DNA of 64,000 bases, from contig NC_084834.1 in assembly GCF_033115175.1 (NCBI RefSeq), positions 10,513,294 through 10,577,293 of the forward strand, given 5' to 3'. The notes beneath the pieces are model-generated. The model made no database searches, was not told the origin of the DNA, and worked only from the letters and a program-made list of their open reading frames with translations. Source of the DNA: Lepus europaeus. Its lineage: Eukaryota; Chordata; Mammalia; Lagomorpha; Leporidae. Below, piece after piece: positions 21,604-33,484 of this stretch (its first letter is position 1; every line of letters starts with the position of its first letter). Made by a program: the position numbers and the translations under genes.

Positions 21604-23028
21604 TTCTCCTCCTCTGTGTCCAGGGCAAGCAGGAGCTCCTGAGGGGAGCCTGGCCCTGCCCATCATCTGTGCCAAGAGAAGTCCAACAGAACTGGCTCTA
21701 TCTGGAGCCCTCCCCTCTGGGAGCAGGCTGGATGCCCAATTCCCAGCATCTTTCCTGCCTGCAGGATGCACACTGGTGAGACCCTAACTTTGCTGTGGCC
21801 TTTTCCTGACCCATGTCGGGTGCCAGGGTAGCTTATGTGTGGCAGTTTTCCTTGTCTTCCCAAGTTACCTGGAGCAACAAGACCAATTGCCTTCACATCT
21901 CTGTCATCTTTCTCATCTGCCACATCGTGGTTTGTGTAAGCCTTAAGATCAATCTCCACCAAGTGGGAGTGATTGGCCAAATGACCAATAGCCAATTTCC
22001 AAAGCTTTCTGCTGATGCCCAGAGCACTCTGAGTATGAAGCAGGTGTACAGAACTACCTGGCTTCCTGGGCCGCAGGGTCCCAAGAAGTTCACTGTGACA
22101 CTCTCCTAGCTCTCAGAAAGCAGAGGTTTGTTTCCCGGGTTCTGTTGTGCCTCTCAGTCTACTTCTGTTCATTGTGTGTGTGTGTGTGTGTGTGTGGGGG
22201 GGGTGATCTGCTTCCTTCTCCACACTACACTTGGCAACCTATTCCTAGGATGCTCTAGTCTCTGTAGGCCCTTTGGTTATTAGGGTCCCCATTTGGGACC
22301 ATCCCTGCTGATTCCTCAGCTGGTCTGCACCTCTGGTTAGCAGGTTAATCAGTGTGCTGCTCCTCTGCTTCCTCCCTGGCCCTGTACAGAGCAGCTGTGG
22401 TCAGAAGTGTGGTCACTGAAGTTTGCCCTCCTGCCCAGGTGGGATCGAGAGTTGCAAAAATACTGCTTATCAGTACCAGGGATTTCTCAGGGTTGGTTCG
22501 CATGCCTTAACACACACCCGTCAATTATACAAGTCAGAGATGGAGGACTTCACAGGCACACTTATCGACCCCACCTGGCACCTGACAGAGGGGTGCCTAC
22601 CTCCCCCAGGCTACTGGCTAGTTCCACGCCAGCATATGCCAGTTATGCCATCAGGAAGGGAGGGCTATGGTACAGGCCAAGTTGTTCCCATATATAGAAG
22701 TCTATCCATAGAGTCAGGGGATTGGAGTGGGGGTGCTGTCACTTTCAAACAACTGATCTGTTCTTCCATTAAGGGGATTTCAGAAGGAATGGACTTTCTT
22801 TCTCATTCAAATTTTCTCTTCATCCTGGGGCATACAAAGCACCAGATGATGAGGGCACAGGAACCACACCACCCACAAAGACAAGCACGGTTCTACCAAC
22901 AGGGAGTTTGCCAAAGCACAGGGTTGGGGCTCCAGTATGCATGAAGGGGAAAAAAAGTCTTTATCAACTGGACAAGCATAGAGAACTGGCAAAGATCCTA
23001 AATCATAGGGAATGCATTGCCAAAGGAA
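21604..23028. other. GC-richer unassigned sequence, possible ERV interior
   Basis: Lies between two related LTR-like blocks. No gag, pol or env motif could be read in any frame, so provirus status is only inferred. Contains a (TG)n run at 22173-22196. Confidence 0.3.
22173..22201. repeat. (TG)n microsatellite
   Basis: About 12 TG units followed by a G run. Confidence 0.97.
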
Positions 23029-23040
23029 AATACAGAAGTT

Positions 23041-23721
23041 GGGGCCGGCGCTGTGGTGTAGCAAGTTAAGCCGCTGTTGCAGTGCCTGCATCCCATATGG
23101 ACACCACTTTGAGACCCAGCTGCTTCACTTCCAATCCATCTCCCTGCTAATGTGCCTGGGAAAGCAGCAGAAGATGGCCCAAGTGCTTGGGCCCCTGCAC
23201 CAACGTGGGAGACCCAGAAGAAGCTCCTGGCTTCTGGTTTCAGATCAGCCCAGCTCTGGCCATTGCAGCCATTTGGAAAGTGAATCAGTGGATGGAAGAT
23301 CTATCTCTCTATCTCTGTGAGTCTCTCACAACATCTCTCTCTAACTGCCTTTCAAATAAATAAATCTTTTTTTTAATTTTTTTAAATATTTATTTTACTT
23401 GCTTGAAAGAGTTACAGAGAGAGGTAGAGACAGAGAGAGAGGTCTTCCATCTACTGGTTCACTCCCCAGATGGCCACCCAGCCATAGCTGCACCAATCCG
23501 AAGCCAGGAGCCTGGAGCTTTATCGAGGTCTCCCACATGGGTGCAGGGGCCTAAGGACTTGGCCCATCTTCTACTGCTTTCCAGGCCATAGCAGAGAGCT
23601 GGATCAGAAGAGGAGCAGCCGGGACTTGAACCAGCACCAATATGGGATGCTGGCACTTCAGGCCAGGGCTTTAACCTGCTGTGCCACAGCGCCGGCCCCT
23701 CAAATAAATAAATCTTTTAAA
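23041..23721 (+). mobile_element. Lagomorph SINE split by another SINE at its tail
   Basis: Plus copy starting GGGGCCGGCGCTGTGGTG. Its AAATAAATAAATC tail at 23355-23371 is interrupted by an opposite-strand SINE and resumes at 23700-23721. Outer duplication TACAGAAGT at 23031-23039 and 23725-23733. Confidence 0.95.
23372..23699 (-). mobile_element. Lagomorph SINE nested in SINE tail
   Basis: Complete minus copy. Its target duplication is the host tail CAAATAAATAAATCTTTT (about 23354-23371 and 23701-23718). Confidence 0.95.
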
Positions 23722-23811
23722 ACTTACAGAAGTAAAACCAGGGAGCAATACAGATTTAAACCAATGTTTCACAATTTTTCTCAATCTTAAAAGTTAAAAT
23801 CCCTTTTTGTT

Positions 23812-24196
23812 TTTAAGAAATATTTATCTATCTATTTATCTATCTATGCATTTGAAAGGCAGAAAGACAGGGAGCAGAAGACATACAAAGAGAGAGCAAA
23901 AGAGGGAAAGAGAGAGGGAGAGGAAGAGGGAAAAGGAGAGAAAGAGATATCTTCCATCTTGTGGTTCATTTCCCAAATTCCTGCAACAAGGAGGCCTGGC
24001 CAGGACAAAACAGAGCCAGGAACTCCAGCCAAGGCTCCCACATTAGTAGCAGGAACCCAGGAAAATTGACCTTCCCAGGAGCATTAGCAATAGGCTGGAT
24101 TTGAGCAAAGTTGTCAAGATTCTAACCAGAAATCCATTATGGGATGCAGGCATCCCAAGTGGCAGCTTAACCAACTGTGGCACAATACCTGCCCCT
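23812..24196 (-). mobile_element. Old lagomorph SINE with purine-rich expansion
   Basis: Minus copy with a TCTA-repeat tail (23823-23848) and a long GAGA/GGGA-rich stretch (23890-23945) where the pyrimidine end of the SINE lies. Confidence 0.88.
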
Positions 24197-24778
24197 ATCA
24201 TTGTTAATGTTCATCTGGACCTTGTGGCGGCCTCTAAACCTGAGTGAAACAGCCCCACACCTGTCCAGTGACCCCGAAACCTCGTCTGGAGACTTCTTGG
24301 GCCACTTCCTTTGTGATCTTTAATCTCCCAGAACAAAACCTGAGACATTCATCACAGCGTCTTGGAAAAGCTTGTCGCTTTCCAGTACCGCATTCTGTCC
24401 TGTCCTGGCTTTCACTTTCAGTAACTCTTAGACACTGACTAGCATGCCAATCCCAAATCACTCCTTGATTCTGTGAGGTGCTGAACAGGAATGGCTCCAA
24501 TTGGGCACATCACCTGTGGGCAACTCAGCCTTGCCAGGCACCAAGGGGAATCTTGGTGAGTGAGTGAGCCCTGGATGGGCTGCAGATGTCAAGTGGTTCC
24601 CTCCCTTTCCCAAGTCACCCCACACCGAGACACAGCAGATATTTCCCTGGAGTGAATATGCAGTGTAGAAGCAGCCACTGCTATTTGCCTTGCTCCCTGA
24701 AACTGTTCGGAGGTTGAAGACAGAACCATCTGACTTCACCAACTTTGTGAGTGGCCACAAAGGGTCTGTTCCTTCAGG
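24197..24778. other. Unassigned sequence left of LTR-like element B
   Basis: No recognisable coding motif. If A and B are the LTRs of one minus-strand provirus this is the 5' leader side, but no primer-binding site was evident. Confidence 0.3.
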
Positions 24779-25335
24779 AGCTCACCAAATAATCAGCCTC
24801 AGCAGAGACTGCTCACAGGAAAGCTTCTTTACTTGTGACCAGTGAAGGGACAGCGGGATGGCAGACTTCCCTAAGGAAACAGCCTTGCTGAGAAGCAGTT
24901 TGCCAGGGCTTTGAAGCAAGGCACAGGGGGAGCGTCCAGGATGTTAAAAGGGCCCTTCCTGCTCAAGAAGCAGACATCACTGGGAATTGCAAGTTCAGAA
25001 ATATGCCTCAAAGTGTGCTCTTGAAGCTTTAGTACCTCTGAGTACAATGTTGCAAGCTGGGCTCTCCTGGGACATCTGAAGAGGCTAGCGGAAGCAAGAC
25101 CAGCGCAGATTCTCTGTCCGGGGTCCTGAGCCCCTCTTCTGCCTCAATCCCACACTCTTGATTACGGAATGAGAGTCCTCCACTGAGCAGTCTAAGACAG
25201 AATTTCGTATAACATGATGTCGTCACAGGAGGTACCCCATTAGCATTGTTATGGAACCCAAACCAAGAGAGGAGTGGCAGGCGATTGTTTCTGCCACGTT
25301 CTATCGCTGGGAAAGAAGTCACAGGTGCCTCTGCA
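24779..25335 (-). mobile_element. LTR-like element B, related to A
   Basis: Shares ordered landmarks with 21062-21603: CACCAAATAATCAGCCTC, GCTTCTTTACTTGTGACC, CCTAAGGAAACAGCC, CGTCCAGGATGTTAAAAG, GATTCTCTGTCC. Divergence is high, so the two are related but not a recent LTR pair. Confidence 0.45.
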
Positions 25336-26340
25336 CTCCAGCAATGGGCTTACACATGGCTCCTCAGGAGGTAGAAAACACTGAGGGTCACCTAGGGCCT
25401 GTCTGCTACACCACAGATATGCAGTAAATACTGCCTATTACCTAGCAGTTATACAACATGTTTTGGAATATTTTGGAGAAAATGATTATGTGTTGTCAGG
25501 TGTCTATGAGCTATCTTATTGAACACATAAGATGTGAAATTGTTATTATGTCACCTAAATTGTTTTATTTTTCTTTTATCTTCTTTGGGGGAAAATGATT
25601 ATGATTTTCACTTTATTTCTGTACTCCTCATTAAAAGTTATAGTAAATGTATCTTCTGTCTTTTAAAAAATATAACCTTAAGCATATAATTGAAGGCAAG
25701 AATAGAATTTTAGCTGTTATATATGTAAAGAATTTTTAATAAAGAAAATCTAATAAATGCAAAATTCCAGATACATTGGTCTTCTATTAGAGATCTGAAA
25801 TTTTCATTTCCAAGAGGTAACCCCAAGGATTCAACCAGAAGTGAACTGAGGGTACTTTTAAATTTCCTTCATCCCTCTACAAGGGCCAAATCTCCATAAT
25901 GGCTCTGCCCTGGATCTGATTCTATTTCTATTGCTGAGAAAAAGACCATCAGATGTGCCATTGGAATACGCCTCTCTTTTCTACAGAGTCTCAGGGGTGT
26001 GCTTTTTCCTTATACCAAGCACAGCAGAAATGACATACTCACACTTCTGGCTTTGTGTCATTTTCATTATTATAAGTTGGTCCCTCCTGGCAGAGTAATT
26101 ACTTTGGGGATAAGATAAAAAGTGAAAATGCCATATGGATGTGGTTTTCACATATGAGCACATTTAATAAAATATCGATTATGACTTAAATGTTGATTTC
26201 AGTGATTTTGCAGATTAAATGACTTGGTAAACTAGTCTGTCCAAAAGGTGGAGCTTCTCTATGTCAGCAACTAAACCTGTGTCATCATTGTGAAATGATT
26301 TATCCTTGTTTCTTCAGTTAAAACATATTTCTTATTTATG
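25336..26340. other. Unassigned spacer
   Basis: A/T-rich. No repeat family or gene recognised. Confidence 0.45.
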
Positions 26341-26645
26341 TTAATAATTTTAAGTTTGTTTTATATACTTGAAAGGCAGACAGACAGAGATGGACAGACA
26401 CATGGACAAAGACATCTACAAAGACCTCCCATTTGCTGGTTCACTCCCAAAGCCCTGCATCCCCTGAGGCTGGGCCAGCCTGAAGCCAGGAGCCTGGAAT
26501 TGAATCTCAGTTCCCCGTGTGGGTGGCAGGAACCCAGCTACTAGAGCCATCAACTGCTGCCACCCAGGGTGTGCATTAGCAGGAAGCTGGAATCAGGGCC
26601 ATGGCTGAGTTTTGGGTTAAGTCACTAGGAATGTGGGTGCCCCAA
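26341..26645 (-). mobile_element. Old lagomorph SINE
   Basis: Minus copy: ACTTGAAAGGCAGACAGACA.. TTTGCTGGTTCACTCCC.. GCTGGGCCAGCCTGAAGCC.. TAGCAGGAAGCTGGAATCAG. Confidence 0.9.
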
Positions 26646-26649
26646 TTAG

Positions 26650-27147
26650 TGTTGTTATAGCTGGAGGACAGAGTCAGTCCTTGTCCCACACCAAAGAAGA
26701 ATTTCCATGCAGATGGAAAGAGTGAGTGGGAGTGAAGGCTTTACTGAGAGCAGGGAGCCTCCTAACATAGCAGTCAGGAGCGAGCCTCCAAGGGAGGACT
26801 TGCCCTGCTGCTTGGAAATGCAGGCTTTTTATCACACAAAAAGATGCTTAGAAAAAAAAAAAAAAGGTGCTATGTCCAATCACTGGGGGCAGAAAGGATC
26901 ATGGGTATGCACACTTATGATTGGCCACTCTAGAGGACATTCAGGGAGACAGGGATAGAAATTGGTACCAGTTAGCAGGTCAAGGATAACTACCAGTCAG
27001 GGAGCCAGGGTATTGTCCAATCAGCAAGTGGTCTCATTCCTTATCACTGGAGACAGGGAGCATCTCTGGGCTATCTCTAGCAAATACCCAGGTTTTTTGA
27101 TAAACCTACATGTGGCTAGAGGCCAATCCCAGGAGGGAACAAGAATA
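26650..27147 (-). mobile_element. Class-I (ERV1-type) LTR, minus orientation, probably solo
   Basis: On the minus strand it has the layout of a gammaretroviral LTR: several CCAAT-box cores (plus-strand positions 26876, 26920, 27017, 27123), a TATA-like GATAAAAAGCC (26823-26833) and, about 80 bp on, CTCAGTAAAGCC resembling a poly(A) signal (26738-26749). An A run at 26851-26865 interrupts it. No internal viral sequence adjoins it. Confidence 0.65.
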
Positions 27148-27149
27148 AC

Positions 27150-27246
27150 TTTTCTTTTGAAAAATATGTATGAATTTAAAACTTTTTTGCACCAAAAATA
27201 AACTTACCTTTCAATTACATTTTCCGTGAAATTTTTGAAGCATGTA
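27150..27246. mobile_element. Mariner-type MITE, partial
   Basis: TTTTTTGCACCAAAAATAAAC, TTACATTTTCCGTGAAATTT and TTTGAAGCATGTAG match the right two-thirds of the MITE. The left arm abuts the LTR. Confidence 0.7.
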
Positions 27247-27742
27247 GATCTCTATATATCACAGTTTAAGATTATTTGTAAACTTGCAAATACTACTAAA
27301 TCAATACAACACAACACGACCAAGAGAATGATTTTATAAGCCACATATGATATGGCCATTGACTCATACAATGGAAGTGTACACAATGTGGACAAAAATA
27401 TGAGTGGAGCATAAGGACAACAACAACAAAACCCTCCCAAATAAAAGTTAACAGTAATTAGCCTAATGTTAAAATAGCACACAACACTTTGCTTGCTATG
27501 AATTATAAGAGTTCTTTTTAAATTTAGTGATATTATATATATATATATTATATAGAGATGACATTACAGTAGCTCTTCCATTTGAATATGAATCTGTTAT
27601 GATTTTTAACTAGGTGCTTTTTAAGAAGTGTTATTATTGGATTATATTATTTAAAGGAATATTTCCATTTTCCCATATTGGAGAACTATGAATTCAATCT
27701 TCCTTTGTACCTTTCTCCTACATGTGAACTAATTAGTAATTC
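27247..27742. other. Unassigned spacer with short (AT)n
   Basis: Contains TATATATA at 27533-27552. Otherwise nothing recognised. Confidence 0.45.
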
Positions 27743-28366
27743 CAGTCATCTCTCAGTGTCCATGAGAAATTGATTCCATGACCCATGGATACCAAATGCT
27801 GCAGATATTCAGATCCCGTAGAAAAAAATGTTATAATATTTGCCTATCAAACATGCACATCTTACTGTATACATTTAAATCATCTCTTACTTATAGTACA
27901 ATGTAAGTGCTATAGTTGTTTACAGAATAATCACAATGAAAATGATATTTTCTGGGGCCAACACTGTGCACTGTGGCATATGCAGTAGGCTAAGCCTCCA
28001 TCTGCAGGACTGGCATCCCATATGGGCACCGATTCATGTTCCAGCTACTCCTCTTCTGATCCAACTCTCTGTTTATAGCCTGGGAGAGCAGTGGAAAATG
28101 GCCCAAGTGCTTGGGCCCCTGCTACCCATGTGGGAGACCTGGATGAAGCTCCTGGCTTCTGGGTTCGGATCAGCCTAGCTCCAGCCGTTATAGCCATTTG
28201 GGGAGTAAACCAGCAGATAGAGGGCCTTTCTCTCTGTCTCTCCCTCTCTGTGTCTATAATTCTGCCTTTCAAATAAATTTTTAAAATCTTTTTTAAAAAT
28301 GATATTTTCAACTCACAGTTGATTGGATCTGAAAATGTGGAATCTGATGATACTGAGGGACTACTG
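27743..28366 (+). mobile_element. MER2 (Tigger-derived MITE) split by a SINE
   Basis: Left end CAGTCATCTCTCAGTGTCC and right end ..TGAGGGACTACTG are inverted copies. Internal marks include TGGATACCAAATGCTGCAGA and ACATTTAAATCATCTCTTAC. Removing the SINE at 27953-28295 and one duplication leaves about 270 bp, close to full length. Confidence 0.85.
27953..28295 (+). mobile_element. Lagomorph SINE inserted in MER2
   Basis: Full-length plus copy. Perfect 14-bp duplication AAAATGATATTTTC at 27939-27952 and 28296-28309. Confidence 0.97.
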
Positions 28367-28494
28367 TACAGACTTCACAATAAGTTGATGAGAAGATGAG
28401 GGTGAGGTGCAGGGTCAAGACAGTCACACAATGTTTTTGATGTCAAGCTGTTCTCACTGGCTTCTAGGCTTGCAAAGCTCTCCTTTGAACTTTC

Positions 28495-31127
28495 TTTTTT
28501 ATATTTTTTATTTATATTAGGTGAAAAAATTTCATGTAGAAGACACAGATTTAGGAACATAGTGATACTTCCCACCCTTTCTCCCTCTCACCCATGATCC
28601 CACCCTTCCTCCTCCTTCATTTTTATTCTTTCTTTTAATTTTTACAATGACATATTTTCAGTTTATTATGTAATCATAAGCTTAACTCTACACTAAATAA
28701 ACAATTCAACAAATAGTAAGAAGATAAAAGCACTGTTCCTCAACAGTAGAGACAAGGGCTATAAACAATCATCAGCTAGAAAAATGTCAATTTCATTCAT
28801 TTAAACTACATTATTTTTAACTTTAGTAATATTATACTATAAATTTAGCAATATTATATTTTATGAATTACCACAGATCATGGAAACATATGATGTTTAT
28901 CTTTTTAAGATGGACTTATTTCACTAAGTATAATGGTTTCCAATTGTATCCATTTTGTAGCAAAACACAGGATTTTGTTCTCTTGTTTGGCTGAATAGTA
29001 TTTCATAGTGTATATATACCACATTTTCTTTATTCAGTTAGTGGTTGATGGACATCTGGGTTGACTCCATATCTTAACCATTGTGAATTGAGCTGTGATA
29101 AACATGGGAATACAAATAACTTCCATGTGCCGATTTCATTTTGTTCAGGTAAGTTCCCAAGAGTGGGAGGGCTGGGTCATATGGTAGATATATTTTTAGA
29201 TTTCTGAGGACTCTCCATACTGTTTTCCATAATGGCTTGTATTAGTTTATATTCCCACAAACAGTGGATCAGGGTAGCGTTTTCCCCACATTCTCATCAG
29301 CATGTATTGTTTGTAGATTTCTGTGTGAGAGTCAATCTAACTGTATTGAGGTGAAACTTCATGGTTTTTATTCTTATTTCCCTAATAGCCAGTGACCCTT
29401 GGCATTTTCTGGGTTTGTTGTATATTGCCTTGATGGTGTTGAGAAATGTCCCTTCTATACCCAATTGGCTTAAGATTTTTATATGAAAGGATGTTGTATT
29501 TTATTAAATGCTTTCTCTTCATGTATTGAGATAATTGTAAGGTTTTTATCCTTCATTTTATTGATTTATTGATTTGTAGATATTGAACTATCCCTGCATA
29601 TCAGGGATAATTCACACCTGGTCTGGGTGAATGATCTTTCTGATGTGTTGTTGGATTTGATTAGTTAGTGTTTTGAGGATTTTTACATCTGTGTTCATCT
29701 GGGATATTGGTCTATAGTTCTGTTTATTTGTTGTATCTTTTTTCTGGTTTTGGAATTAAGGTGATGCTGCCATCATAGATGGAGTTTGTGAGGATTCTCC
29801 CCCTTTGAATTGTTTCAAATAACTTGAGAATTGGAATTAGTTCTTCATTAAAATTAAAAGCCTAGTAGAATTCAGCAGTGATGCAAACCAGTCCTTTACT
29901 CTTCTTTTTTGGGAGAGTCTTTATTATTGATTCAATTTCTGTCTTGGCTGTTGGTCTGTTTAGGTTTTCTATTCCTTTGTGCCTCAATTTTAGTAGACTT
30001 TATGTGTGCAGATAGCTATGCATATTTTCTAGACTTTCCAATGTGTTTGCATATAGCTGTGGTAATCTGTGATGATTCTTTTTATTTCTCTGGTATCTAT
30101 TGTTTCCTCCTCCTTTTCATCTCTGATTTTATTGAGTTGGGTCTTACTTTTTTTGGTTAGTTGGGCCAATGATACATCAATTTTGTTCTTTTTTTTTTCA
30201 AGAAAACTTCATTTCATTGGTCTTTTTTTAAATTTTTATTTAGTAAATATAAATTTCCAAAGTACAGTTTGTGGATTACAATGGCTTCCCCCCCAATAAC
30301 TTCCCTTCCACCTGCACCCCTCCCATCTCCACTCCCTCTCCCATTCCATTCACATCAAGATTCATTTTCAATTATCTTTATATACAGAAGATCAATTTAG
30401 TATATATTAAGTAAAGATTTCAACAGCTTGCACCCACGCAGAACGCAAAGTATAAATTATTGTTTCAGTACTACTTATAGCATTAATTCACATTGGACAA
30501 CACATTAAGGACAGAGATCCTACATGAGGAGTAAGTACACAGTGACTCCTGTTGTTGACTTAACAATTTGATACTCTTGTTTATGGCATCAGTAATCTCC
30601 CTAGGCTCTTGGCATGAATTGCCATGGCTATGGAAGCCTTTTGAGTTCGCCGACTTTGATCTTATTTAGACACTAACCCACTGTTGGTGGGAATGCAAAC
30701 TGGTAAAGCCACTATGGAAGTCAGTCTGGAGATTCTTCAGAAACCTGAATATAACCCTACCATACAACCCAGCCATCCCACTCCTTGGAATTCACCCAAA
30801 GTTAAATTAAATTGGCAAACAAAAAAGCTGTCTGCACCTTAATGTTCATTTATCTTTTGTAATTTTTGTTTCAATTTTCTTTATTTCTTCTCTAATTTTA
30901 AATATTTTTACCTCCTACTAATTTAGAATTTGTTGTTGTTTTTCTAGGTTTTTGGAATGCATTGACAGCTCATTTATTTGATGACTTTCCATTTTCTTGT
31001 TGTAGACATTAATTATTATAAACTTCCCTCTTAACATTGCTTTTGCTGTATCCCATAAGTCTTGATATATTGTATTGTCATCTTCATTTGTTTCCAGCAG
31101 TTTTTTGACCAAATCATTATTTTTTCA
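28495..31127 (-). mobile_element. LINE-1 A: 3' UTR plus decayed ORF2, antisense
   Basis: From the left: antisense 3' UTR (..AGATTTAGGAACATAGTGA..), ORF2 C-terminal region (..TGGGTTGACTCCATATC..), an internal jump near 29409 to the reverse-transcriptase region (..GTAGAATTCAGCAGTGATGC..), then after the nested L1 at 30224-30850 the post-endonuclease linker (minus frame with LWDTAKAML, near 31040). Many stops and shifts. The 5' portion continues inverted at 31128-31302. Confidence 0.88.
30224..30850 (-). mobile_element. LINE-1 B: younger rabbit L1 nested in A, with 5' inversion
   Basis: 30224-30671 is antisense rabbit L1 3' UTR (AAATTTTTATTTAGTAAAT.., C-rich tract, ..GATCTTATTTAGAC). From 30669 the sequence switches to sense ORF2 C-terminal sequence (ACTAACCCACTGTTGGTGGG.. 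to 30850). GAC at the junction fits both segments. The same two segments lie in normal order at 59394 and 58212. Flanks TTCATTTCATTGG and TTCATTTATC suggest a target duplication. This is the twin-priming signature. Confidence 0.9.
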
Positions 31128-31302
31128 ATGATAACCTTGAATGTAAATGGCCTAAATTTTCCAATTAAAAGATACAGACTGGCTAAATGGATTTTTAAAA
31201 AAGACCCATCTATCTGTTTCCTACAAGAAACACCCTTCACCAACAAAGGTACATGCAGACTGAAAGTGAAAGGATGGAAAAAGATATTTCAGGCTCTTTC
31301 TT
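31128..31302 (+). mobile_element. LINE-1 A inverted 5' segment (ORF2 endonuclease start)
   Basis: Sense frame from 31128 reads MITLNVNGLNFPIKR..LAKWIFKKDPSICFLQET, the N-terminal L1 endonuclease region with the conserved LNxNGLN and QET motifs. It lies opposite to the rest of element A, as expected from a 5' inversion during insertion. Confidence 0.88.
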
Positions 31303-31355
31303 ACTGAGACACTACAATTTTTTCTATGCTAATTTTAATAACAGAACATATGATT

Positions 31356-31682
31356 TTTTCTAAAGATTTATTTATTGAGTTGTAATCAGAGTAACAGAGG
31401 CAGAAGCAGAGAGAGAGAGAGAAGTCTTCCACTGGCTGGTTCACTTTCTAAATGGCCCCAATGGCCAGGACTGGGCCAGGCCAAAGCCAGAAGCCAAGAG
31501 ATTCTTCTGGGACTCCCACACAGGTACAGCAGTCCAAACACTTGTGCAATTTTCTATTTCTTTCCCAGGCCAAAGCAGAGAGTCACATCAGAAGTAGAGC
31601 AACCGGGACTTGAACAGGCACCAATATGGGATGCTGTCACTGCAGGCAGTGGCTTTACCCTCTATGCCACAGAGCCAGACAC
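31356..31682 (-). mobile_element. Lagomorph SINE
   Basis: Full-length minus copy. Duplication CAGAACATATGATT (31342-31355) and CAGAACACATGATT (31683-31696). Confidence 0.95.
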
Positions 31683-31900
31683 CAGAACACATGATTGTTA
31701 TGATGAAATGTATGCATCAAGAATGTTCAGCAGGTAACAAATAACTTACTAATTTTATAAATATAACACCTAGAGCTATAATTTACTCAAGATCTCACAA
31801 TCAGTTGGTGGTTGGAACATAAGTATGAGTATACTGTGTGCTGAGGTTGGCCTCCATATTATTGTATGATATTTTAAATTCTCTTCTAGTTCTAAATATG

Positions 31901-32031
31901 TAGATACTTCAAAATGTATGTGGAAAATGGAATTTGAAAATAAGTTCATTTTCGTGTAAAAAATTTTTAAAAATACATGCATAGTTTTTTTTCAACAAAT
32001 ACATTTTCCAGGAAATTTGTCAATACCATTT
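31901..32031. mobile_element. Mariner-type MITE
   Basis: TAGATACTTCAAAATGTATG at the left and ..CCAGGAAATTTGTCAATACC at the right, with AATACATGCATAGTTTTTTT inside. Diverged copy of the local family. Confidence 0.65.
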
Positions 32032-32054
32032 GTAGGCACAGATTTGAAAGCATT

Positions 32055-32116
32055 ATGTACCCAAATAAACTTATTTTAAATTCCATTTCTTATTAACATT
32101 TTGAAACATCTTGTCA
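32055..32116. mobile_element. Mariner-type MITE half
   Basis: ACCCAAATAAACTTATTTTA.. ..CATTTTGAAACATCTTGTC matches the right arm of the family. Confidence 0.55.
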
Positions 32117-33484
32117 TATGAAATATATAGGAAGGCAATAACAAGGGCAAGATAAAATAAAAAAAAAACTTTTCAAAAACAAAAAATTTTGACAATCCTT
32201 TATACATTCTCTACTGCTTCTCATAATACTTATGGAAAAAGTAATGAAATCTAGTTGACCCCATGTTGACAACCCGAAGATCTAAGTGGAATACTCCCTC
32301 ACATGACTGAGCCTGGCAAGTTGCTAAGGCATAAGCATTCCTGCAAGACACTGGTCTCTTTTGCAGACATGAGGATCCCCCAGTGTCTCTTCAATTCTCA
32401 TCTTGACTTACATAACAGTCTGTTGCCCCAAACCCTTCCCTTTTTTCAGGGTCAGGCTTATGTGTGGTTGCCTTGCCCATCCTATAGCAGCTTACTACCT
32501 ATTCGCTTGCATACCATATTTTACTTACTAAAATAATTATACATTTAACAATATCTTGAGATCAGCTTCTCAGCTCACTCAGACTAACAGGATGACTGTT
32601 AGTCCCAGGTTTCAAAACTCTTTCCTGTAATATCCCAACACCAATATTATTGAATGTTCAGTTGATTACAATGAACTGAGTATGGCTCACTTGCAGTTTT
32701 TATCACTATTTTCAATTAATAGTGTATATGTTTGAAAAAGTGAAGTCAAATACAGATTATGTAAATCATTTGGTGATTATGTGCTTTATTGTGGTGTTTC
32801 TAAGTTAAATAACTTTCCCTGTCATAAGTTGTCATTTCCAGTAAATATTGTGACTTTTTAACACCCAATCTCATGCAAGAAAGTTCTTCTCATGTAGTTT
32901 AATGTGTGGGCTTAGCATCTTAATTGAAACATAGAAACTGTAATTGATAAAAGAAATGTCAATGTATCAGAAATAATTCATTGGACTGTCGACTGTTTCC
33001 CTCTGATCTTCACATTATACTGTGCAGATTCGTAAGCTCTTAAGAGAAATTAGAACAGCATCAAGCTCAGGATTTACTATAGGAAGATTTTTATTGTAGA
33101 TCCATAGTGAAGGTCAATACTATTGAACAAGGGACTAGTTAAGTGTTCACCTGTGGTAAATTCCTCTTTAGGTTGTATAGTCTACTCCTCTCTCACTCTC
33201 TGAAGATGTTTAAAATAGCTATAAAACAGACCTATATAAAGCAAATGGTAAATGCAAGTTGGACTGCAGAGTCTAATGTTAGATGGAACCACACTTTCTC
33301 CTCTGAAACAATATAATAACAGTAAATTTTGACACCAGAAAGACATTGCTGTTGACTTCCAAGTGAGAGAATGCATGCTCATCAGTTTCAAGGATTTTGC
33401 AGAGTCAGTTTTAAAACTGGGTAAATTCTATTGTGTTGATGCAAATCCATAGGCAGTTGTGGCATCTTCCCCCACCTTCAAAAC
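32117..33484. other. Unassigned unique stretch
   Basis: No repeat or gene recognised. The frame at 32303-32536 has no known domain. Confidence 0.45.
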
